DNA of 64,000 nt from assembly GCA_949775045.1 (NCBI GenBank), contig OX459096.1, positions 35,565,316 through 35,629,315 of the forward strand, in the 5' to 3' direction. A program made the position numbers and the translations under genes. The stretch is from Metridium senile. Lineage: Eukaryota; Cnidaria; Anthozoa; Actiniaria; Metridiidae. Below, piece by piece: positions 34,755 through 46,370 of the stretch (the stretch's first letter is position 1; every line of letters starts with the position of its first letter). The notes below the pieces were generated by a model. That model was not told where the DNA came from, did no database searches, and worked only from the letters and a program-made list of their open reading frames with translations.

Positions 34755-36360
34755 CTGTTGTTGTTTTTGAAAGCAAGTATACAACGGCTGAGACTGACAA
34801 GTTTACAGGGCAATTATTATGACAAGGAAGGCAAGGATTTACACTAAAATAACACATACGTTTTCTAAGGACTATTATCAAATAGTTCGGCTGAAATTTG
34901 TGTCATTTTAAAGCTCTTAAGTCGGATGTTTCATCGACTCTGCAAACGAGGAAAGCAACCGAGACAACAATGGCGGCCGATTTTCTTCTCTATTATTGGA
35001 AAGCGAAATTTTCACACTTCCAAGGTTTGCTTCATCTGGAAACTTCCTGTTTCCATGAGAATGGTAATCCATACGTCCAAGGAACAAAAAAGAATCTTCG
35101 AAGCTGATGTTCCAAGGGTTGAGATTTTGCATCGAATTTGTCTATTCGACAGATTAAGCCAAATGTACAAAAGCGAAATGATCGCTTCTTTATCGATCGA
35201 AACGACACTAAAGACGTCAAATTGTCCTTAGGAAACTCAAAAATGGTCAGCTTACATAGACTTGATAGCCGTTAGTGCAAAGGAAGGCTGTTATTTGGTG
35301 ATCTACGGCGACATTTTGAACAGTTCAGTTGATGACCATGGTTTGTACATTCTTGTCAAATTGCAAGATAATTATAAGGGCAGTTCAAGGCGCAGTTATG
35401 GACGATCAAGGAGTTGCTTCAAAAAGGTAGTCATTTAAATACTTTATTGAAGCCTTAAGTTTTACCGTGAAAGTGTTATTTCGATTATAGCTGATGTTCC
35501 ATGCACGATTTTTCACTACTGGACTCTTGCGGTTGTTATTACATTGAAACCATGAACATTTGCTCTTACAGGAAAATAAGAGCAATAGGAATTCAAACCT
35601 CATAAACATTTTCATACATGTACATGTATTTACATTTATTAAATGTCCCTCCATTGCTTTTGGGGGTTTGACGGATCCCAGGCAACAACTACTTTTTGAC
35701 ATGAAATTTTTTTTCTAATTATCTATGACTGTTTTGACATGGAAATGTTTACAAAAGAATTCCTTACTTGTCATTGTTGCTATGTGGGGGATAGCAATCC
35801 ATATTGCCTCCATACATCATAAATTTCATTTACATGCAAACAAGACCATATTAAAACTCAAGTCATACCCCATATCATGTCACTCCCAGGATCATGTCAC
35901 CTAGCAACCTTTATTTTTAAAATCCTTCTAGTATTAGTGTAAACTATTAAGAAGCAATGTATGTTGACATCTTCAATGCCCGCCAGACATGGTGCTACTT
36001 CAAAACCCTTGGTGCAAAAAAATTGGTGTTGTAATTCTGTTTTCCCCTTGTTTTCATTGTAGGAAAAAGAGCCTTTGAGCTTGTTGAAGTAGAAAGCATT
36101 TAAGTTACTTGCATTAAAATTGTAACTACTCAACCAACTTATTAAGTGGCATACTGGATATATGTAAGTAGAACAATTATACATATAACATGTGTTATAG
36201 CTTGTTATGCATCATAATTGCTATCATGACAATCAATATGATTTTGACTAGTTCGGATAATAATTACTGCCCTTTATAGCAAGTTAAAATTTTGTGAATT
36301 GTATAACATTAGTCAAAAAACTTTAATTAATGTAGGCTGGAATGTTCCTTTTGTATATAC
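34755..36360. other. intergenic; weak first-exon candidate near 34971
   Basis: ACAATGGCGGCCG at about 34968 is a good start context with a short hydrophobic/aromatic frame (MAADFLLYYWKAKFSHFQG) and a GT at 35063, but no downstream exon is recognised. The rest shows nothing. Confidence 0.3.
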
Positions 36361-36564
36361 AACAGGTTCCCATTTAAATATGTACTTTTCCATTTAAATC
36401 TGTACTTATGCAAATTGTACATGTGTTGATGTGTGCTAAACATACAGATCAACCAATAAAGTGAACTTCTCTGACTGGTTGATCTGTGTGTTTAGCACAC
36501 ATCAACTAAATTTGCATAAGTACAGATTTAAATGGGAAAATACAGACTTAAATGGGAACCTGTT
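36361..36564. mobile_element. 204-bp foldback MITE
   Basis: AACAGGTTCCCATTTAAA ends and inner TGATGTGTGCTAAACA blocks are inverted, with a short AATAAAGTGAAC loop. Confidence 0.7.
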
Positions 36565-36643
36565 ATATCAACCTACTTCCATTCAAAGTGTCATATATGC
36601 CCACCAAAGCAACAATGTCATAACTACAATCTAGTGTGTTAAA

Positions 36644-38187
36644 TTAAGGATTCCCTTTCTCCTTTCCTTTCCTTGATCTTTTTCTTGCCTTAGGCTTTCT
36701 ATAATCAGTCAGGGTGGCATTGCTTTGAAGCCACTGAGCTTTGGTGATCAAGGCCAATCTGTCACATACATGTTTTGTTGTTGTGTACCTCCTGTGCAGA
36801 CTGTTGACAACAGGGTGGATGGACTCTGAACAGTGTTCTGCTTCCATGCCGACATAAGAGAAAAGCTTTGCCTTCTTCTCCCATTTGGACCAGTAAGCCC
36901 CAACAATGCAGCAAGAAAGTTCCAATCCCCACCATACCTTACTTTGCATGTTTTATATTGATGTTGTTGTTCCATTGCAGGTGTACTCGTCATATCCAAA
37001 GCTGAAGACACACTTTTGAAAGAAGAAACTAGAAATGTTACACAAAAATGTCATCAATAAATTGATCTAAAAATACATTGATAGAACAAATGCTACATGT
37101 ATATTGTCTTTTTTGCTATATCTAGAGATAATTAATTAATTTATTTATTGTTTGTAGAATCATCTTTGTTGTTGTTAGTTTTATGTAGACATAAGCTAGA
37201 TATTTCAGATACGTTTACTTACTTTCTGCACAATTTGCAGTCAGTACTATGAGCGGTGTTGGTGCTATCGAGCTGTGTTAGTTGAGCAAGCCAGTTTGTA
37301 GATCCATTGACCTCTATCACATCTACGTTAACGTTACTAGCCCGAGTATAAGCCTTTCTGGGAGTAAGTCCAACGTTGGGGAAAAACACAGCAGCCATAT
37401 CTCCCAGTTTTAATACGGTGCCCGAGCGTGCAGAAGACGAAAGGGAGTCAAAAAAGTCTGCCTTAGATGCCGACATCCAAGGCTCAATACGCAAGTACTG
37501 GATGGTAAATAAGCCTTTCCTGTCTGAAGTGATAAAAACTGTGCAATGTGGTACACTTTGCCATTGTACTCAACGTACTGTTGCGGCGACTTGGTTTTAT
37601 CATGACAGTACCTGTCGCGCTTTCAAACATTTTACGTCAGAAAAATCACCGTTCGATTATGTTCGATTGCCTTACAGACCCATAGAAAACTGACTTCGAT
37701 TTGTTAAATTGTTCGATTTCCGAACGTTCGATTGTGTTCGATTGCCTTATTGTTCGATTTCCGAACGATCGATTGTTTCGATTGCTAAAATTTTACTGTG
37801 AGTTCGATTGAGTCCGATTGCCGAACCAATCGACAATCAATCGAATGATTGATGTTCGATTGCCGAACGTTCGATTGAATACGCCGGATGGACAGGGTTT
37901 CGACGGTCTTCTCTGTTTTTTTAGGGGGAAAGATAAGTCCACGGCTTTGTACGTCGTTTTACTTTTCCACGTTCAAACGATCTGTTGAATTGCCTATAGC
38001 AAGCAGCGCATATTGTTGTGGTGTTACCGCTAAAAACCTTGTTAAAACAGGTCTTTAAGTCTTCAACCTTCTCATGTTTAATAGTGAAAAGCCTGCTAGT
38101 TGTTTTAGTTGCGTAAATAGCACACTTTTCTCGCACGCACGGCATTACACGGCGGATAGTATTTTGTTTTATCAGCGCATTATTCAT
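36644..38187 (-). CDS. tentative multi-exon gene, family not recognised
   Basis: Several minus-strand segments look like exons. The first (38187 to about 37924, MNNALIKQN; or internal ATG MPCVREKC) has C-x4-C and C-x2-C pairs (TTTICAACYRQF) that could bind zinc. A second (to about 37225) reads GLFTIQYLRIEPWMSASKAD and ends CKLCR before GTAAGT. A third (about 37016-36956) follows a TTTCTTCTTTCAAAAG acceptor, and the second-to-third phases agree. The last segment (to 36644) ends in a basic KARKRSRKGKEKG tail, but needs either a 63-bp intron or a frameshift. The exon 1 to exon 2 phase is unresolved. It could be a lineage-specific gene or a decayed transposon gene. Confidence 0.35.
37650..37870. 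repeat. TTCGATTGCCGAACG repeat cluster
   Basis: Many direct and inverted copies of GTTCGATT and CCGAACGTTCGATTG in about 200 bp. Lies between exon candidates of the tentative gene. Confidence 0.6.
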
Positions 38188-38531
38188 TCACTAAAACTGT
38201 TAATTGTAGAGGAATTTAAATTTCGCGACTGAGTGATTGGCAGCAATGGGAAATACCGCTGGACATTCAAAATTTATCGCGGGCATTAAGTTGCCAAGCG
38301 AAACGCTCGTGAGCTCTACATCTTCAAAGGTGTAACATAATGATTATCAAATAGAAAAATTAAATAGTGATATGGAATAATATAAAACTTGTGTATAATA
38401 ATATTATATTATATAATAATATTTGTGTACTTGTTTTGCAAATGTTTTAAAGTCTTTATTTTCTCGGGTAGTTGCTGGAAGTTCGTTGTACAGCTTTGCA
38501 CAGTTATCTTGGAAAGTTCCATTTTATCCCT

Positions 38532-41500
38532 TCAGGACCCTCTTTTTATCGTTTCGGTTTCATTCAAATTTGAATTTCCAATGCCACGAAGCCGTGTATT
38601 TATGAAGGTCATTTCAAGGCAAACTTCGCAGTATGGGTTTACGTGTAAACTCGAAACTAGAATTCCCTGCCGTCCAAGCCATTGTACGATACTGTAGAAT
38701 CTTCGAACGCCTTCTGGAGAATTATTGGTAAGATGAAACTCTATGACTAGCTGACGTACATGACGATGGAGACTACCATCTTTTAGCATTTGAGGCAAAC
38801 AAGTCCACTCGTCTGATTCAATATCAATTTTGAGAATATCTATAAAATTCTGAAATACAGAAAGTAGAAGATTATGACAAATCTACATTTTTCACTAAAT
38901 GAGATATTTCAATATCTCTTTCTGTACAAATGTTGGTTTTCGATGGTTTTATATGCCCTTTTGTATATTGAAATCCATCCCGGGCACAAAGTATTATACG
39001 CCCTTTTGTATATTGAAATCCATCCCGGGCACAAAGTATTATACGCCCTTTTGTATATTGAAATCCATCCCGGGCACAAAGTATTATACGCCCTTTTGTA
39101 TATTGAAATCCATCCCGGGCACAAAGTATTATACGCCCTTTTGTATATTGAAATCCATCCCGGGCACAAAGTATTATACGTCCTTTTGTATATTGAAATC
39201 CATCCCGGGCACAAAGTATTATACGCTCTTTTGTATATTGAAATCCATCCCGGGCACAAAGTATTATACGCCCTTTTGTATATTATAAGGACGTGCAACA
39301 TTTTTTGCATGTAGTGGTTACATCATGAACGTTAAAGGCCGTATTGTATCTGAAGATACACCTATTTCAAATAACGTTGTCCATCTGGAATGGTTGATTT
39401 GAGACCGATAGGAATTGTGGGAGCTCGTTAAACTGCAAATGCATTATTATAATCACGCCTGAATATTAATGTTTACTTCTGAAATACTGTTCTCTGTAAT
39501 TTAGCACCATTCAAGTGTGATTAAAACAATGTATTTGAAATTTAAAGAGCTCCCACAATACCTATCGGTCTCAGATTAACTATTCCAGATGGACAACGTT
39601 AATTGAAATAGGTGTATACACCTATTTCAAAAACTGTTGTCGATCGAAGCCGAAGCTATATTAGTCAACACTCTAAAGCTTGCAAAGGATGTCGGTAATA
39701 TGAACTATTTGTGATTGATTACATGTTCTAGAAATATTTGTATCATCATCTACTACTGCAACAACTTGAATAAATCAATAATTAAAGAAGAAATACCGAC
39801 ATCCCTTGCAGGCTTCATAGAGTGGTATGTAGCTTTGATTGCAACAACGATTTAATTACAAGCCGAAGGCGCGTGATTGTAATAGCAACTACAAAAGCTT
39901 CAAATCGTTCTTTTTTTTACCTTCTCATGGTGCAGTTCTTTAATTACGGAAGACAGTGTCCTAGTCTTCCAATCTTCTCTTCTTGCACCTTTAAAAGCTT
40001 GACCATTACCCTCCTGGTCATGGTCAGACAGTCCTGTATTGAAGAATGTAACTAAGGCTGAACGTCTATGATCTGGTCTACCTGTTGTTGGGTCAAAGGA
40101 ATACACTTTGCAACCATAATGAGCCATGCCATCATCAAACGTGAAATCTTTAGCAATTCTGAAATAAGAAGTGGGATAGAATACGTATGAGTATAATATA
40201 GCCTGAGTATAAGGCTTTCTGGGACGGGGAGGGGGAAGAGAGGAGAGGGGGAGAGAAAAGAAAAGGAAAGCCTGACACAAATGTATATCAATTGCCCTTC
40301 CGCCCCTTCTAACAATAGCCATTTAAAATCACTTCCGGCTGTCATGATACATGTCACAACATAAGCCATAGCTGGATATTTGGCAGGAAAAAACAGAAGT
40401 ATTGTATCTACTATCTATGATCCCGTGCCAGTCTTCTCCGGAATTTGTCTTTTATGCCGTTGTATGTTTCATTAATAGTTTTCAACGGTCATATTAGTTT
40501 TGATTTGAACGACTGACATTCACGAGATTGAAATTGGAGTTATCTGTTTACTAAAAGGTCAATCAATGACCGCTGTAAACTAAAAATAAAACAACGACAG
40601 AATACAAACGCGAAGAAGGCTTTGGCCACTGATCGACTCTCCTTGATTCATTAATTATTCTATTCAACGTTGTAAAAGAAGTTGGAGTAGGTTAAATAAG
40701 TAAAACGTTTATATACCGGTATAGTTAAATTTGTGTAGCTGAATCCCGCTGTTCGAAGACACAAAATGGCCCCCTGCGTTCACAGATCTGGTTACGTCCT
40801 TTTGTTTATTAGCCAATCAGAAAAAACATTCGGAATATGGATGTTCTACACGGGAAATAACAGGATTTGTGTCAGGCCTTCTTTCCCCTTCTCCTCGGCC
40901 CAGTTCCCCTCGGAAGGCCTGATCCTCAGGAAGGCCTGATCCTCAGGCTAAGTATAATAATGTACTATTCTCAAGTATGTTAAGGCCTGGTTTTAGCCGT
41001 GTTTCACGAAAAAACGTTTTTATTTGTCATTGCCACAAAACTCATCTGATTTTAATAAAACTTGGTACATTAATAGATCTCGGACTACTGCTCATCCTTA
41101 ATTTGTAATTTTGATCTAAGGGTGGTCACGTGACTAGTTTAGATGGATAAGGGATTTCGTTTTTCCTTTGAAAATGCGGTCGCGAGTTTGAATAGGTAAA
41201 ACAAACTTATACATTAAATGTACTTCTCTACAAGGTTTCTACAGGACTGTGCTTGGAGAATCTGGTTATCACTTACTGTTAAGGAGATATTTTGTAAAAC
41301 AGGTCACGTGACCATAATTCTTATTCAAAATCCCCTTATATCTCCCTACCAAGCTATCGAATTCAAGTTCTCCAAACGTGAAATTATTTGTCATCTATTA
41401 CTTATCAACTTTTGGCTTTTCGTTTTTATCTTTATCTTAAACTCACGACCGCATAAATTTTGAGTATTTTCTTGCTATTATGACGTCATATACCACGTGA

Positions 41501-44500
41501 CCTCGTAAAAATCAGCACTAAAACATTAAGGACTCTGATATTAACATCCACAGCGATTTTCTTTGAAAACTAGCGAATATCTTGAAAGTACGAAGCCAAC
41601 ATCTTAATTATTGGCGGGGGGTCTTTTCACAACGAAAAACCCAGGCCTTAACATACTTGAGTTTACATACAGTTATGATCAATTAAAAATAACCTTTAAA
41701 ATTTACAATAATCCTCGCGATGTTTTTAAGAGTAAAATTCAGTCCTTGAAGTTTTTCCGCTTGGCTTCAAATTAATCTGAAACTGATATCTGTTTATTGT
41801 AAACGCTAACCAACATTCATTTTGAAAAGAAGATTTGATTAACTGTTTACTTGTGTAAAGTAAAGCTAGTGCTGGACTGAAACTGTTTGGCCTTGCAATT
41901 CTTTTTTTTTTTTATATATTGAACTATATTTTATATTTTTATAATTTTTAGTATTCCTAGTTTATATATATTAAGTTGTACAATGATTTCTAAGAAGCAA
42001 TGTACCTATAAACAATCTACAGAAAGACTGCATCATAGCTTACCCAATAGAGTACACAATGCAAGAGTGGGGGACTAGTCCTATATCAAGATCAAAACAA
42101 ACATCCCAGGCACCATCAGGACCATACGGCCTTCTATTGATCTTTTCACCGCCAATTCTTCTGATATGTTCACATACTGCACCTTGTATTGCTAAGTGAT
42201 GCCTTAATCTTTTCAATTCCTCTACAGCACTTCCTCCACCTGCCCGCGTTGCCTCGACATATTGATAGATGTCCGCAGTTATAGTGGGTTTAGTGGCAAT
42301 GGTGGTGGTGGTGGTGGTGGGGATGATTTCTGGATGGTCAATAAAATATCCATATATTTTTAATACATGCATTTGCAAAGAAATTTCTAGGGGGTGCATG
42401 GGGGTGCGGGTAGGGGGATGGGGGTGCGGGTTGTTGGATGGGAGAAGAATACATGGGATAAAAATAAGGGATTTGTGGACAAGAAGCGTGGAGATGAGAT
42501 CCAAAACAGACGACTAAAAAAGCGAGAGATAAATTAACATGTGAAAGTAAACCAGGTGTTTTCGCGCGCGCACTTCCGGTTAGTATAAGCCAATCAGAAG
42601 CATTTTAGTCGCATCGCCAACAATTCCAAGATGGCGTCTTCCGAGAGAGTTGTTTCCCGTGTTAACCCTCGATAAATACATCTTAACTCATCATAACGTT
42701 CCATTAAAATGTTCTATGTTACTTAGACAATAAACGTTCACTGCTGCTCTATCAGGGATAAAAAAGAATAAAAACAAAACGCAAATATCTAAATAATAAT
42801 AATAATAATAATATATAGCTTATATAGCGCTTATTCAAGTCTGTTCTAACCTGGAAGCGCTTAAAATAAAAATACAAAAATACAAAAATGGATATGATTA
42901 CAATGAAAAAACTAATTTAAATAAATGAATTTTGAGTTTGGACTTGAACGAAGATACACTTGAAATGACAGTAATTGAAGGAGGTAGAGCTTTCGAAAGT
43001 AGAGGAGTAGCGACTGAGAAAGAACGTAGACCATATGACTTGAGATTGTATGACTTTGAGGATAGCAACAAGTGAGAAGATGAGCGGAGATTTCTTGCAG
43101 GTTTGTGAATAGTGATGAGATAAATGTAACCGAAATTGTTTTTGTCTCGAGGCGCCATTTTGGAACTATTCGTTTTGAAAAACAATCCTTTGCGCGCTTC
43201 GAAGCGAGATCACCTGGAATACAATGAGGGAAATAATAATGGAAAAAGAGGCTTCGTCATTGTTTTTTTTTTTGTTAGTTAACGTTAAGTTCACCCTAGC
43301 TAGTCATGTTAGTGACAGCCCCAAAACTTACTACCTTCAAGAGTGGGGTCTGTCAACTGACCCATTAGAACTAGACCTACCAGAACATATAAGCCTCGAA
43401 GAGAGGGATTGCTCTCATTTATGGTAAATGTAATGTAAATGTCTTCGTTTTCACGTGACGTCATCAAAACGATAAAATCGAAACGATAAAACGCAAAAAG
43501 TGGTTCTTTTTTTAACTTGAAATTTTGCGGAATTACATAGTTTTACTCACGCTTTCACGTGAATCTACTTTTATTTTATTTAGGCCGTCTCTAAAACGGA
43601 TTGATTTTTTTTTGATGACGTCAATGCAAACCATCAATTGCTTAACTTGAGATGCTCCTTTTGAATTAGATATTCTTTTCGTGTGATGCCGAGAACGAAA
43701 TACGAAAAATATTGGTATCGATGATTTTGGACTGTTTTATCAATATCTAATCTCATATACTGTATATTAACTTTAATCATTTAAACATTCAAAATGTTCA
43801 ATCAACTATACCTTTTATGTCTGCTCTTTTCTGAATTTGCGTTGTTGAACTACCTCGTGCATTGTTATTTACCTGGAAAAAAGGTTTGTTGTCATGAAAC
43901 AGTTTCTTTCTAATATAATATGGTTTCTCGCCAGTCGGGGAAATATAGCTATCAAATACACCTATTTCTAAACGTACTGATCGTTGATGCAATCAAAGCT
44001 ACAGTCCACACTCTGAAGCCTGCAAACGCGATATGTCTGCATTTCTTCTTTTTTATCGATTTATTAATGGTATACTTGGGTTGTACGTGTTTGTGTTATA
44101 TGACAATACCAACTAGACGCATAACTGCGTAAACTCGGGCTTCATTACGATTATGTAATCATTTTCTTGGATTAGCTTGAGATGATTTGAAGCGAAAAAA
44201 AAGTTATTTTTTTGGTCGTCCTCCTTTTCTGTTTGGTCCGTTCCTTCAGTCCGTGATCCGCTTGTCTGTACTGCTTTTACCTGGATATCGATGTTCGGTT
44301 CGTGCAGTGATACATGCGAGCTCAAAGACTGTCTAGAAACAGTGTTATTATAAAAGTTGTTCTTGCAAAATAAACGCAAGAAAATGTAGCCCGTAAATTG
44401 CATGATCTTTATTAAAATTCACAGTGACCCTTTCCGAAAACATTCGACATAAACTTAAGTGTAATTCTACTGCGAATCACGTGGAGTAAGCGCATAAAAT

Positions 44501-45287
44501 ATGAGAATATTCCACCTAGAAATCAATCCTTCGACGAATCAAATATCCATGTGCTCGTATTGGCCAGTCTACGCATGCGCTGTGACCGTACGCATGCGCG
44601 GTGACGACTAGACGGCGTTTTGCGACCCAAGAAAAAAAAAAAAAAAACATTGAAGCCCATTTTAAGACTCGGGTTTCCTTTGGAAAGCCCGAGTAATTAT
44701 ATTAAGTTGTTGCATTGGTAGATAGATATGGGGTCCATGGGGGGTAATGTTTAATACTGCTTTAAACACTCCAAATTGTTCAGAATTCATTGAATGACAT
44801 GCCGTGAACATCAATGAAGTATTATGATGGTTCTGGCCCGGGTGGGGGGGGGGGGGGGGGGTACTCCCTTAGAAAATGGATAGGGGTGCTCGACGGACGG
44901 TTTTGACCCTAAAAGGTACGCATAAATTAAGTCAGGAGCTCCTGATTAAGTCAGATACTGATTTCAGACGATTTCAGACCCTAAAAGGTACGACCACATT
45001 AAAAAAATTTCAATATGTATAATTTAAGTTCGAAAACTAGCCCTAAAAGGTACAGTGCCAGTTCGAGACCTTAAAGGCATAAATAAACAGTTCGTAGACC
45101 TTAAAGGCATAAATAAACATTACCCACAATGTACCCGATATATATTGATGATATAGTCTATTGCTGTTGGGTAAGTAAAGAAAAGTGGGGAATTTCTTAC
45201 CATTTGGGAACGTTGCTGAAATAGCAATCCCAATGCTATTAACAATAGTACGGCAGCAATCAAGTACCACCGTTTGTGAAAATGCAT
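38532..45287 (-). CDS. METTL24/FkbM-like methyltransferase, copy 2
   Basis: Paralogue of the gene at 5655-11058 with the same five exons and lengths: 45287-45124, 43948-43854, 42329-42044, 40158-39921 and 38849-38532 (1101 nt, 366 aa, no stop). Signal anchor near residues 8-23; GCKVYSFDP in exon 4; DILKMDIESDEW in exon 5. Differences from copy 1 are few, for example Ser to Trp beside the anchor, LND to AKD and SHHD to SDHD in exon 4. Introns are about as similar as exons, so the duplication looks recent and says little about selection. This copy has extra insertions at 39359-39614, 40199-40950, 40970-41661 and 44113-44693, all intronic. The C-terminal KRGS-stop comes from the same MITE end as in copy 1. 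Confidence 0.82.
38951..39285. repeat. 45-bp tandem array, ~7.4 units
   Basis: The unit contains GCCCTTTTGTATATTG and CCATCCCGGGCACAAAG and is almost invariant. Because 45 is a multiple of three, all frames stay open and mimic proteins. The paralogous intron has one unit. Confidence 0.9.
39359..39614. mobile_element. 256-bp TA-target MITE, paralogue-specific
   Basis: Ends CACCTATTTCAA; inner CGTTGTCCATCTGGAAT and GAGACCGATAGG are inverted. TA duplicated (39357-39358, 39615-39616). Copy 1 at about 6205-6209 has the unfilled AGATATACACC. Confidence 0.8.
40199..40950. mobile_element. 752-bp Mutator-type element, paralogue-specific
   Basis: Ends TAGCCTGAG inverted. Exact 9-bp duplication AGTATAATA (40190-40198, 40951-40959). 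Copy 1 near 6780 shows the single uninterrupted AGTATAATAATGTAC. Confidence 0.85.
40970..41661. mobile_element. 692-bp insertion, TTAA element inside CTCAAGTATG ends
   Basis: The outer 10 bp CTCAAGTATG is inverted. Inside it TTAA flanks GGCCTGG-ended sequence at both sides. The target duplication against copy 1 is TT (40968-40969, 41662-41663). Confidence 0.7.
42815..43185 (-). pseudogene. LINE 3' end remnant, copy 2
   Basis: Same remnant as 7925-8276 (YLITIHKPARNLRSSSH; YGLRSFSVATPLL), with a small (AAT)n gain and a 25-bp insertion. Confidence 0.65.
44113..44693. mobile_element. 581-bp unclassified insertion in copy 2
   Basis: Interrupts ACAATACCAATTATATT, continuous in copy 1 (9191-9207), with AA on both sides. 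Both ends have ACTCGGGCTT. The right end is a hairpin (GGTTTCC/GGAAAGCC). Confidence 0.55.
44840..45119. repeat. poly-G tract and CCCTAAAAGGTAC repeats
   Basis: About 18 G at 44845-44861, then repeats of GACCCTAAAAGGTACG and ACCTTAAAGGCATAAATAAAC. The last pair is shared with 10840-10890 upstream of copy 1. Confidence 0.5.
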
Positions 45288-45483
45288 AACATTTACCGTC
45301 GTTGGAAGGAAGTGTTGACTAGCTGTAAAACTGAAGTACAATGGACAAATTACCTGAAAAAAAAAAGATTTATATTGTTTTTTTATAGTAGTGGAGTATA
45401 TTCTCTATCTGTATGCAAATTTCCTAGTAAAGTTCTTGATAATGATGGCAGGATGCCTTCGAAACGCGTTGGTAGTTATAGTG

Positions 45484-45606
45484 AAGCAATAAACGAGTGA
45501 TTTCCGTGGTTTATCGGTGTGGTTATTCGGCCTTTTTGAGTGTTCTCCCAACATCCCAAGTGGTTTATTATACCGATAAACCACGGAAATCGATCGTTTA
45601 TTGCTT
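45484..45606. mobile_element. foldback MITE, partner 26850-26994
   Basis: AAGCAATAAACGAGTGATTT and its inverse. Less regular loop than the partner. Confidence 0.65.
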
Positions 45607-46350
45607 TTATAATATAGAAAGTGTTTCAAAAACGAAATAAAAACGAATTAAAATAAGTTATTTTTTTTTTCATTTTGCTGATGAACAAATCAATTCTCCT
45701 GAGAATTCTCAACCATCCAATCAAATCGCTTGTTATAAGCACAAATGTACAAATCTTTCACAACTTTCAAAACTACAAAATTATATTCTGCAGGTTATGT
45801 TTTCATGAAAATATTACATTCTTTTTAAATTTTTTGGGAGAATATGGTAGATGCAAGTGGAGAATGCCTCAAATCAAAGCTCTATGGATCAATGTAGCTT
45901 GCAAGCTAATGAAACGATCGAGTTTGTTGTCAATAACGTGTTTGTTGGCCGGTTCTTGTTGGGAAATCCCCGATGATTTTGGTCGTAATAATGAAGGATT
46001 TATTGACTAACAAACAAATCTAGACATCGTTTAACCTCAAGCAGATGATATTTATTCACTACTGACATCGACATTATGTGGCTGGTTTGAGTTGAGGATT
46101 GCTTGGACATTTTTCAATCAAGTTAGATTCACCGCTAAATTCGGACGAACAGAAATCGCCATGATAGTCAGGTAATCCTGCTTTGAACAAAAAAAGATAT
46201 ATTCGCCATTGGTCAGTTATTAAATAAATGCATTGATGAATACTTAAGATATTGACTATAGTTATATCGTAAAGCATCTGTTTTTGCAAGGTTATTTATT
46301 CAAGTGGATAATTTGTGTGCTAAACTTTGTCCGTTGGCCATGGATTCCGT
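45607..46350. repeat. duplicated block X1, copy 2
   Basis: Partner of 26995-27745, with the same exon-like minus segment at 46177-46074. Confidence 0.8.
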
Positions 46351-46370
46351 GTCATTCGCTTGGTTTGCAC

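Noticed and set aside
38951..39285. CRISPR-like regular repeats
   Set aside because: Units abut with no unique spacers, in an animal intron.
38874..39314. Long open frames on both strands with a repeated 15-residue peptide
   Set aside because: They come from the 45-bp tandem array, whose length is a multiple of three. The sequence is intronic and the paralogue has one unit.
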